From Prorocentrum cordatum (taxonomy: Eukaryota; Sar; Dinophyceae; Prorocentrales; Prorocentraceae): a stretch of 64,000 nt of DNA. Where the stretch lies: assembly GCA_963575745.1 (NCBI GenBank), contig CAUYUJ010012113.1, positions 697,059 to 761,058 on the forward strand, given 5' to 3'. Below are positions 54,606 to 64,000 of the stretch, piece by piece; position 1 is the first letter of the stretch, and every line of letters begins with the position of its first letter. A model generated the notes under the pieces. The model was not told the origin of the DNA, searched no databases, and saw nothing but the letters and a program-made list of their open reading frames with translations. The position numbers were made by a program, and so were the translations under genes.

Positions 54606-54769
54606 AACATTGAAAACACCGGCGCTTGCGGCGGACGCGTTGCATATTGTCAGATTTTGGCGCCTGCGGCGGGCTTCTTCAGAGCCTCGCAAACTGCCAA
54701 CGTCACCGCCGTCCCCTCGTTCTTATCCGCAACTGCGGGGTGCTACGTTCTACAAGTGCTCTTACTGCT

Positions 54770-54864
54770 GCTACTACTACTACCACTACTACTACTTTCA
54801 CGATTACTACCACCACTACTACTGCGACTACAACTACTACGAGTAGTACTACTACCACTACTAT

Positions 54865-54899
<35 letters not shown>

Positions 54900-55029
54900 T
54901 TACTACTACTACTACTACTACTTACTATACTACTACTACTTACTACTACTAACTACTACTACTACTACTACTACTACCATACTACAACTACAACTACCTA
55001 ACTACTACTACTACTACTATACTACTACT

Positions 55030-55066
<37 letters not shown>

Positions 55067-55540
55067 GCTACTGCTACTACTCCTACTACGAGTGCTATTA
55101 ATACTACTAGTACTCGTTACTAGTACTAGTCCTAGTAACTAGTACTAGTACTAGTACTAGTACTAGTACTAGTACTAGTACTAGTAGTCATACTACTATT
55201 ACTACTACTACTACTGCTACTACTACTGTTACCTACTAACTACTAACTACTAACTACTAACTACTAACTAGTACTACTACTACTACTACCACTACTGCTA
55301 CTACTACGACTACTACTACTTCTACCACCATACTACTACTTCCTTCTACTACTACTACTACTGCTGCTACTACTACTACTGCTACTACTACTACTACTAC
55401 CACTACTACTACTACTACTAGTAACTACTAACTACTAACTACTAACTACTAACTACTAACTACTAACTACTAACTACGAATTACTTACTACTAACTACTA
55501 CCTCTACTACTTCTACTACTGCTACTACTACTACTACCAC
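54770..55540. repeat. (TAC)n tract 2 with ACTAGT and CTAA variants
   Basis: Contains (ACTAGT)n at 55,138-55,185 and (CTACTAA)n at 55,235-55,275 and 55,425-55,480. The CTAGT hexamer run is self-complementary. Confidence 0.95.
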
Positions 55541-55579
55541 TACACCGCACTCACATCTATACCCCTGGGTGGGTGTATG

Positions 55580-55950
55580 TGCGGCCGTTTTTGCGCTGTC
55601 ATGTGCGCGCATGTGCTCGGCATGTGCCAGTCATGTGCCAGGCCTGTGCGGTCCTTCTTGGATGGACTTCCTACTGTGCACGTCGTGCCCAGGCATGTGC
55701 GGGGGCATGTGCGCTGTGTTTTGATGTATCCATCATACGCACATGCACGCACAGTCCGACGCACATGCGCGCACATGCCTGCACATGCGGGAGGTGTTCG
55801 AGAATCGCAGATCTGTCATCGGCACATGCACGCACATGCCTGTGCAACCTCTCTTCGGGAGGCCGCGCGGGCCCGCACATGCACGCACATGCGGTGAAGC
55901 GCGCGGGCGCACATGCGTGCACATCCCAATGCACATGCACGCTCATGCCC
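55580..55950. repeat. CATGTGCG-type short repeat, left part
   Basis: CATGTGCGCGCATGTGC and CACATGCACGCACATGC words recur irregularly. Orientation flips from CATGTGCG to CGCACATG at about 55,735, so the block is itself roughly inverted. Confidence 0.85.
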
Positions 55951-56322
55951 TAGGAGCTGTCTGGGACCCCTGTGCCTCCAATGCTTCCTGGCCTTCGCAG
56001 AGCTAAACTGGGGCGCGCCAGGGCTTCCTGAAAGAGTTTGTTGTGCGTTTAGACTCGCCCGCTGCTGGCGGGGGCGGTTCTTCGCCCGGTTCGTGAGCTG
56101 GCGGTGGCGCGCCCGCCTAATAAAATACTCTCCCGCGCGCCTTCTCAGCTCGGCCGGAGAAACAGGGACGGGGGGGGGGAGGTGGAAGGGGGGGGAGGAG
56201 GGGGGGGCGGAGGAGGCGGGCGCCCCCGGCTCGGCCGGCCCGCCTGCCTGTTCGGCTCGGCCAGAGGAGAAGGAGGAGGAGGAGGAGGAGGAGGAGGAGG
56301 AGGAGGAGGAGGAGGTGAGAGT
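55950..56322. other. Unassigned region ending in (GGA)n
   Basis: GC-rich sequence with no gene, then G-runs and a (GGA)n tract at 56,268-56,312. Confidence 0.5.
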
Positions 56323-56392
56323 TGCGAGGATGATTCAGGCGAAAGTGGCTTGACGGCCCGAGCTCAGGGAATCTCGGAATCGCTGGCCTGGC
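56323..56392 (-). repeat. Inverted single copy of the 65-bp satellite unit
   Basis: GAGAGTTGCGAGGATGATTC then AGGCGAAAGTGGC is the reverse complement of the unit arrayed from 56,585. It lies next to a GGA tract, about 200 bp before the array. Confidence 0.8.
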
Positions 56393-56584
56393 TCGGCCAC
56401 CGGCGAGCTCGGCCTGTGCGAATACTGTGCGTACCTGTGCAGTGCATGTGCGGGACGTGCAAGAATGCCGGGGCCGGCGTTCGTCTCCGGACGCCGGCGC
56501 GTTCGCGTCCGGCCAGTTCCGCGTGAGACGTCGTCGGCAATCTGGTGGCCGACGTGCTTTGACATGGAGTGATCTGGCCACCTT

Positions 56585-57475
56585 CGCCTGAGACATCCTC
56601 GCAACTCTGGTCTCGGAGATGCCCTGCCCCATGGTGGCCCGGCCACTTTCGCTTGAGACATCCTCGGGACTCTGAGTTTCGAGACGCCCTGAGCTGAGGT
56701 GGTTAGACCACTTTCGCCTGAGACATCCTCGCAACTCTGACCTCTGAGATCTCCTGCCCCACTGAGACATCCTCGCAAGTCTCGATTCCGATATGCCCCG
56801 AGCTGAGGTGGTCAGCCACTGTCGCCTGAGACATCCTCGCAACCCTGATCTCAATGATGCCCTGCTCGATAGTGTCTCGGCCCCTTTCGCCTGAGACATC
56901 CTCGGAACTCTGGGTTCCGAGACGCCCTGAGCTGAGGTGGTTCGACCTTTTTCGCTTTAGACATCCTCGCCCGAGATGCCCTGAGTTGAGCTGTTCAGGC
57001 CACTTTTGCCTGAGACATCCTCGCAACTCTGACCTCAATGATGCCCTGCTCCATAGTGTCTCGGCCTTTTTCGCCTGAGACCCTCGCAACTCGGGGTTCT
57101 GAGATGCCCTGAGCAGGTGGTCAGGCCAGTCCTGCCTGAGACATCCTCGCAACTCTGGGCTCCGAGATGCCCTGGGCTGAGGTGGTCAGACCACTCTCCC
57201 CAGAGACATCCTCGCAACTCTGACCTCAGAGATCTCTTGCCCCATGGTGGTCAGGCCACTTTCGCTTGAGACATCCTCACAACTCAGACCTCGGAGGTGT
57301 CCTGCCCCATGGTCGTCTGGTCACCTTGACCAGCGACATCCTCGCCACTCTGGTTTCCAAGATGCCCTGCCCCATGGTGATCCGGCCACGCTTGCCTGAG
57401 ACATCCTCGGAACTCTGGGTTGCGAAATGCCCCGAGCTCAGGTGGTCAGGCCACTATCGCCTGCGACATCTCTGC
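56585..57475 (+). repeat. ~65-bp satellite, about 15 units
   Basis: GAGACATCCTCG or a variant recurs at 56,590, 56,656, 56,720, 56,764, 56,828, 56,893, 57,012, 57,077, 57,138, 57,203, 57,268, 57,333, 57,398 and 57,463. Most spacings are 64-66 bp. Each unit also has AGATGCCCTG and GGTGGTCAGGCCAC. Confidence 0.95.
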
Positions 57476-57650
57476 GGCATGTGCGGGCATGTGCGTCTAT
57501 GCTTTCAGAGTTTTGCTTGACCGTGCATTCGACTGTGCGTCGGACGGTGTGGCATGTGCGCGCATGTGCGGCAATGCTGTTGAGGCTTTTGTATATTTGC
57601 ATGGGCATGTGCATGCGACTGTGCGGCATGTGCCTGCATGTGCGGCCCCT
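57475..57650. repeat. CATGTGCG-type short repeat, right part
   Basis: GGCATGTGCGGGCATGTGCG and related words resume directly after the 65-bp satellite, as in 55,580-55,950. Confidence 0.8.
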
Positions 57651-57734
57651 TCCGGACCACAATTTCAAAGTGAGCACTATAGAAGTGAGCGCTATAGAAG
57701 TGAGTCCGGTGTACGACTACTACAACTACGACTA

Positions 57735-58310
<576 letters not shown>

Positions 58311-59216
58311 CTACAAATCAGGGTGAGGGGGCCGATCGGTCATTCATTGTTCCTGGGTGCGTGACTGAAGAGGGGATCCGTGTCGCAGATTTTGTTTGTT
58401 GCGTTGTTGTTTGTTGGAATATTATTACTTCTAAGAATATTTTTGATGTGGCCCCCTGGTGCACGCCCCCCCCGCCGGGCCTAGGCCGCAGCTACATTTT
58501 CATCATTTTTCGTGGGAAGCTTCAGTAACCGAATGTGATCCAGATCCGGTTGTTTTGTTGAGATAATCCGTTTTCCCCTTGCAAAAACACTATACAATGC
58601 ATTTCTTGTTCTAATTATCAAATTTCAAGAATAATCCCTTGCAAAAAAATAAGGTAAGTGGACATTCGCGCGCGCAAGACGAAATCCTTCCAAAAGCTTA
58701 GTGTTCGGAACGATTTTAACATAAAAGCACCAAAAAACCAATGGTTTTTCAACAAAAAAATGTCAAAATCTCATCCCGCGCGCTCTTGCGGATTCGTAGG
58801 AAACCCAACACTTTTTAAACATTTCTGTCACACGGGCTTTTGCGAGCAACTTTTTCGAACTTCTGCGACAACGGTTGCGCACCTGCCAGGGCCATCATCC
58901 CTGTGAAATAATACCATGCGGGACACATTCGTTTTTTCTTGCGCGCGCACGCCGTCGTCGTCGGCCGCGGGGCCCTGAATAGTAGCCACGGTCGTCCGCA
59001 TGCCACGAAGTGAAGTGTCCGAACGTCATAGGGCGGGAAGCTGGGTGTGGTGGTGGCGAAGAGTCGTATGGAAATTTGGTAGAGCTTGAACCGGCCCCCC
59101 CACAAAGTGGGGGTATTGCCCGCCTCCTATGAAAACCCTGGCACTGGTGAGAACGGAGTGTCCCCAGTCTGAAATGATTGTTGTTGTTGTTGTTGTTTCT
59201 TTTCGTCGTTCCCCCC

Positions 59217-59485
59217 CCCCGCGACCCAGCCGACCCACCCGCGACCCGCTCGCGACCTACCCGCGATCCACCCCGCGACCCGCCCGCGACCCACCCGTGA
59301 CCCACCAGCGACCCACCCGCGACCTGGCCCGCGACCCATTCGCAACCCGCCCGCGACCCAACCCGCGACCCGCCCGCGACCCACCCGCGACCCACCCGGG
59401 ACCCATTCGGGACCTACGCGCAACCCACCCGCGACCCACCCGACACCCACTCGCGATCGACCTGCGATCCACCCCGCAACGCGCT
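59217..59485. repeat. CGACCCACCCG minisatellite, copy 2
   Basis: Appears identical to the array at 54,340-54,605, whereas the flanking spacer differs by many small changes. Confidence 0.9.
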
Positions 59486-59639
59486 AACATTGAAAACACC
59501 GGCGCTTGCGGCGGACGCGTTGCATATTGTCAGATTTTGGCGCCTGCGGCGGGCTTCTTCAGAGCCTCGCAAACTGCCAACGTCACCGCCGTCCCCTCGT
59601 TCTTATCCGCAACTGCGGGGTGCTACGTTCTACAAGTGC

Positions 59640-59750
59640 TCTTACTGCTGCTACTACTACTACTACTACCACTACTACTACTTTCACGATTACTACCACC
59701 ACTACTACTGCGACTACAACTACTACGACTAGTACTACTACCACTACTAT

Positions 59751-59783
<33 letters not shown>

Positions 59784-60111
59784 AACTACTGCTACTACTA
59801 CTACTACTACTACTAGTACTACTACTACTACTGCTACTGCTACTACTCCTACTACGAGTACTACTAATACTACTAGTACTATTTTTTCTTTTTTCTAGTA
59901 CTAGTAAAACTAGGTAGTAATAGCTACTATTTACTACTACTCTACTGCTACACTACTGTTCCTACTAACTAACTAACTACTAAAAACTACTAACCTTATC
60001 TCCCCTAACTTACACTCTAACTCCTACTTGAGGGAGGGGGAGGGGGGGGAAACTACTAAGCTAGTTACTACGACTACTACCACCACGACTACCACTACGA
60101 CTACGACTACG

Positions 60112-60172
<61 letters not shown>

Positions 60173-60286
60173 GTACTACTGCTGCTGCTACTACTACTAC
60201 TACTTGCGGCCTACTACTACTACTACTACTCTACGACTACGACTCTACTACTACTACTACTACTACTTTTACTCCCTACGACTTTT

Positions 60287-60342
<56 letters not shown>

Positions 60343-60468
60343 ACTACTAACTACTAACTACTAACTACTAACTACTAACTACTAACTACTAATTTCTTAC
60401 TACTAACTACTAATTACTTACTACTAACTACTACTACTACTACTTCTACTACTACTACCACTACCACA

Positions 60469-60516
<48 letters not shown>

Positions 60517-60570
60517 GCTACTGCTACAACTACTACTACTACTACTACTACTACTACGACTACGACTACG

Positions 60571-60604
<34 letters not shown>

Positions 60605-60640
60605 TTACTCCTACTACTACTACTACTACTACTACTATCG
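59640..60640. repeat. (TAC)n tract 4
   Basis: TAC with CTAACTA runs (60,340-60,400), a G-run at 60,042 and several CGA interruptions. It ends abruptly at the foldback element at 60,640. Confidence 0.95.
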
Positions 60641-60762
60641 GGGCCTGGAGAGCTGTTCTTGCTGTGCCGGATGGCGCGTTCGAAACAATCGAGTGGAACT
60701 ATGTCGCCAGTCCGTGTTTCGAACGCGCCACCCGGCACACCAAGAACAGCTCTCCAAGCCCC
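60640..60762. mobile_element. Foldback element E, 48-bp arms
   Basis: The left arm GGGGCCTGGAGAGCTGTTCT ... GCGCGTTCGAAACA (60,640-60,687) is mirrored by TGTTTCGAACGCGC ... GAACAGCTCTCCAAGCCCC (60,715-60,762) with few mismatches. The loop is 27 bp. It lies between the TAC tract and the LINE remnant, so it may be independent or part of the LINE's 5' side. Confidence 0.75.
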
Positions 60763-60900
60763 TATTGTATACCATTCTGAGCGTGGCGAAAACTGGGAGA
60801 GTGCGCCGCCCGTGCTCTGTACGATGTTTTTGTTGCCATGGTGAGCACCGACGGTTAGAGCCTCCTGGAGACGGACTGGGAAGACTTCAGTGAGAGTTCC

Positions 60901-62750
60901 ATGGTGTTCTTGCCGAAAAAGTCTTGCCGGAAAAGCCTAGTGGCGCTACCCCGGACGGCATGGACTTCTACAGGCCTCCAAATACGCGGCCTCTCAACAT
61001 CACCAACGCGGACAACAGGATCATCGCCAGTGCGGTGCGCCTGTGGATCGAGCCAGCAGTCGCTCCGGGAATCTTCGGCTACCAGCGCGGCTTCCTACAG
61101 GGCCGCTCCATGTTGGCGAACCTCGTAGACATCGACGAGACCATGTTTAATTTCTCATTGGGCTACGAGGACGCGGCGGCCATCTTTCTCGACTTCGAGG
61201 CCGCCTTCCCTTCTGTCGGCCAGGAGTTTCTTATGGACGTGCTGGTGGCCCGTGGCTGGCCGGATTGGTGTATCAGTTTGGTCAAGGCCCTCTACCGCCA
61301 CAACCGATGCCAGATCATTGTCCAGGGCGCCACGTTCGAGGACTTCGAGCTTACCGCGGGGGTGCGGCAGGGCTGCCCTCTTTCACCGCTGCTTTTGCCG
61401 TGCTGTCGGACGTTCTGTTACGTCGGCTGCCGCGCTTAGTGCCGGAGTCCAACCAGCGCGCCTACGCCGACGACCTCGCGGTGGCCCTCGCCCACAGCAC
61501 GCGGGACGCGCCCATTCTCGAGCACGCTTTCGACGAGCACGAACGGCTGTCAGGACTCCGGCTTCCCCGGGGGAAAAGCGCGTGGGTGCCCTTATCCTTG
61601 ACACCGTTGGAAATTGTCAGAGCTCGCTTACACGCAGCAGCGCCCGCCTGGGGGGAGTTCGCGGTGCGCCGGCGCGCCACGTACTTGGGCTTCGAGGTGG
61701 GGCCCGAGCGCGCGCAATCGTCGTGGACGAAACCGCCGCAAAAGTACATGTCGCGTGCACGGGCATGGTGGGCCGTGGGCGGAGGAATGCTCATCACCAT
61801 CCTCGCCTACCGCGTTTACATATTCCCCGTCCTTTGCTTCCTCATGCAGCTGCACAGGCTGCCGCCGGACTTGGCCGAGTATGAGCAGAAGGCATGCGCG
61901 CTGCTGTTCCCGGGGGTTCGCTGCTGGACGTCACCTGCCGCTTTGCGTGATGTATGCTCGTTGGGATTCCTTTCGCAGCTTCCCGATGCCCGCGCCACAG
62001 CCCTCGCGGCCAAGTGCAGGGTACACCGATGGGAGGCCGACGCAACTGGGGGCCTGCACATCCCACGCCGGCGGCGCTTGTTGCTGGACAAGATTAGCGG
62101 TTCGGACAACCTCCAGCAGTTGGCCACCTAGCGCGAGTGGTACACTGGCAACTCCAGCATGAATCTCGCGGACGCGCAGTATCGCCTCGAGGCCCTCGCC
62201 GCCAGGACGGGCACCTCCGTCGCATTGCTGGTCCAAGGTGTTTTTGCTACTCCGGCTCCTCGGTCGCAGTGGCAACGGCGCTGCCGCCAGCTGCTGACGC
62301 CGCTGAGCCCAGTGAGCACCACGCGTGAGCTGTCACGCGCTTTGTCTCGCCTCCCCCTCCACCTCCTTCCAGGTCGTCGATTGCCTCGAGCGTTGACGGT
62401 TCTGAGCGGTCTTGCACCGGCTGTGCCCCCCAGGGTCTGGGCTTCATTGTACAGGGCCGTGTGTGACAGCTGGACGACCGCCCGCCGATTTCGACGTTGT
62501 GCACCGTGCCCCCTTCGGGTGTCCGCGCGGCGAAGACAGTCTACAGCACTTCGCGCAATGCCCTTGCTTGGCGGAGCTAGGCTACAAGCACTTGCGTCGA
62601 CCCCGCCCCGCTCCAGCGGCTCGTCTCTCGATTTCTGTTGCTCTGGAGCCTTCATTTTCCGAGGGCACGGCCCCTCTGTTAGCTCGTCGCGCTCCGGCCG
62701 CATACTGTGCATATGCTGCCTCCTGCGCGGCGTGACACCACACTACAGCG
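60901..62750 (+). pseudogene. LINE-type reverse transcriptase, 5'-truncated and frameshifted
   Basis: The frame at 60,924 contains NTRPLNITNADNRIIASAV (61,0xx region), GYQRGFLQGRSM, motif A AAIFLDFEAAFPSV with its Asp at 61,191, and motif B TAGVRQGCPLSP (61,356-61,388). Just after motif B, between 61,385 and 61,397, the frame shifts, consistent with one lost base. Motif C AYADDLAVAL (Tyr at 61,463) lies in the next frame, which runs to a stop at 62,129-62,131. Thumb-like text follows and, after more shifts, FGCPRGEDSLQHFAQCPC (about 62,515), like the C-terminal Cys/His region of LINE RTs. Endonuclease and ORF1 are absent. The reaction of the intact family is target-primed reverse transcription at a nicked chromosomal site. 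Confidence 0.85.
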
Positions 62751-62759
62751 GACGCGGGC

Positions 62760-63540
62760 GGCGCTTGGTGGCAGTATGGCCGCGAGGCCTGCGCAGCTCA
62801 TCCGTCGCTGGCTGTCCTAGTTACCGCTTCGTGGCAAGAAACGCTTGGTTGATATCGATGTGCTGGTCCGTCATGTTATTCCTCCTTCCCCCCTCCCCCT
62901 CCTTCCCCCCCTCTCTGCTCGTGCATGTTGCATTTTTTGTTATTTCATTTAGCCAATACTCGCTGCACCCGCAGTCTTCTGCCGTTTTGACGTTTGTTTC
63001 TCTTTGCCCCTACGGTCCTCCCGCCCCCCCGGCTACTGTGATACGATTTTGGGTGAATTCGTATCGGTCTGTGTCGTGGTTGCTGTTGTGCGTATTATAC
63101 AAATGGCCGGCCAGGTCATGTGGGGTGCCCGCACAACGTTTTTGTCCAGACTCCTTTCCCGCGCGTTCCTTCCCTCCCTCTCCGCCGTCCGCCGTCTCCT
63201 CCCCTTCTTGTCCCCGTCCTGGGCCGCCCGTCCGCCCCCGAAACGTCGTTAAAACCGCGCGCTTCACCACAGCAGGGCTGCGCCGCAGCGTGCGCCCGAG
63301 GTGCTATTCGTTTTCCTTCGCAGCCTGTGGAACCGTCCAGGAAGCAATCGCCGTCATTGGCGCGTTCGAAGTTTCAACCGCAAGTGCTTACACATCTTCG
63401 CCATTTTTGTCCCACTCCGGTCCAGATGCTGCGTGGACCATCGGCGGGAAAACAGCCACACTTTATTAGGAGAGTGTTCTCCTACGGTGTGGCGTAATGC
63501 AGTTCCTGATTGGTGCAGGTATCCTCCCTCCCCCCTTCCT
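62760..63540. other. Probable LINE 3' flank
   Basis: Pyrimidine-rich with no motif-bearing ORF. AATAAAAG at 63,722 is the only polyadenylation-like word. No A-tail that would mark the LINE end is visible. Confidence 0.4.
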
Positions 63541-63602
63541 CGTCCTTCCTCCTCCTCCTCCTCCTCCTCCTCCTCCTCCTCCTCCTCCTCCTCCTCCTCC
63601 AG
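63541..63602. repeat. (CCT)n microsatellite
   Basis: About 60 bp of CCT/CTC on the plus strand. Confidence 0.95.
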
Positions 63603-63799
63603 AGCAGCAGTGTGGCGTTGCAAGGGGTAATTCGTGCCGCCTCTTGTTAGTTCCAGACCCCCGCGCTGCTCAGAATGATTCGAAGAACTTCGAAAATAAC
63701 AGAACTAAATAGTTATAGAGAATAAAAGATCGGCATTTGTTTTTTGCGGCGCTCTCCTTTCGCCTCCGCCTCTGCCTTCTCCGAAAATTTCGCTGCAAA

Positions 63800-64000
63800 C
63801 TGCTACTACAGTACTACCACATACCTCTACGATTACTACGACTACGACTACTCTACGACGGAAGTACTACTAACTACTACTAATACTTACTCTACTACTA
63901 CTACTACTACTACCTACTACTACTACTACTACTACTTTTCTACTACTACTGCTACTCCTACTACTACTATACTACTACTACTACTACTTCTACTACTACT
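63800..64000. repeat. (TAC)n tract 5, runs off the right edge
   Basis: TAC units with CGA interruptions continuing to the end of the window, same orientation as the other four. Confidence 0.95.

Overview
The window looks like nuclear DNA of a dinoflagellate. The evidence is a high-GC background, very large amounts of simple repeat, decayed retroelements instead of compact genes, splice-like borders of the AG|G ... AG|GC or AG|GT kind, and several dispersed repeat families that I associate with dinoflagellate assemblies. The retroelement fragments remind me most of Prorocentrum-type genomes, but that is recollection and has not been tested. I see no prokaryotic operon, rRNA, tRNA, CRISPR array or intact spliced-leader site. 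Most long open frames are artefacts of 3n or 7n repeats that lack stop codons.

Left part (1-16 kb). A partial ORF enters from the left edge. It is followed by pyrimidine and TA tracts, then a minus-strand, two-exon transposase-like fragment at 1887-3360. Next come two copies of a composite repeat made of purine-rich GGA tracts plus ~82-bp tandem units (4.8-5.8 kb and 9.3-10.0 kb). A decayed non-LTR retroelement with coiled coil, endonuclease and reverse transcriptase (10.0-13.8 kb) appears to have split the second copy. A long array of ~21-24-bp units that translates as LGRLGG-type peptide closes this part (14.1-15.0 kb).

Middle part (16-37 kb). This is a patchwork. It holds a minus-strand remnant (16.9-18.0 kb), the 3' end of a Ty1/copia element (18.0-18.95 kb), a Lys/Ala-rich ORF (19.0-20.1 kb) and a minus-strand non-LTR element (20.4-23.3 kb). 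It also holds small foldback elements near 29-30.5 kb and a 2-kb array of 7-bp CTCGAG-containing units (32.5-34.6 kb). Short exon-like islands lie between the repeats. They may be real micro-exons in a repeat-filled gene or gene scraps.

Palindrome (37.7-48.1 kb). A ~10.5-kb inverted repeat is centred at 42,835. Its arms are ~5.1-5.2 kb, diverged by about 10% where compared, with arm-specific insertions. The core is an AT-rich island with stacked perfect palindromes and mirrored ~78-bp tandem arrays. No transposase gene was found inside. I regard this nested palindrome as the most interesting structure in the window.

Right part (48-64 kb). This part holds a zinc-ribbon remnant abutting the palindrome, several terminal-inverted-repeat miniature elements, and an RNase H remnant at the edge of a (TAC)n tract. 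A ~2-kb direct duplication bounded by (TAC)n tracts and a ~65-bp satellite follow. The last element is a 5'-truncated LINE with recognisable reverse transcriptase motifs A, B and C and a frameshift (60.9-62.8 kb).
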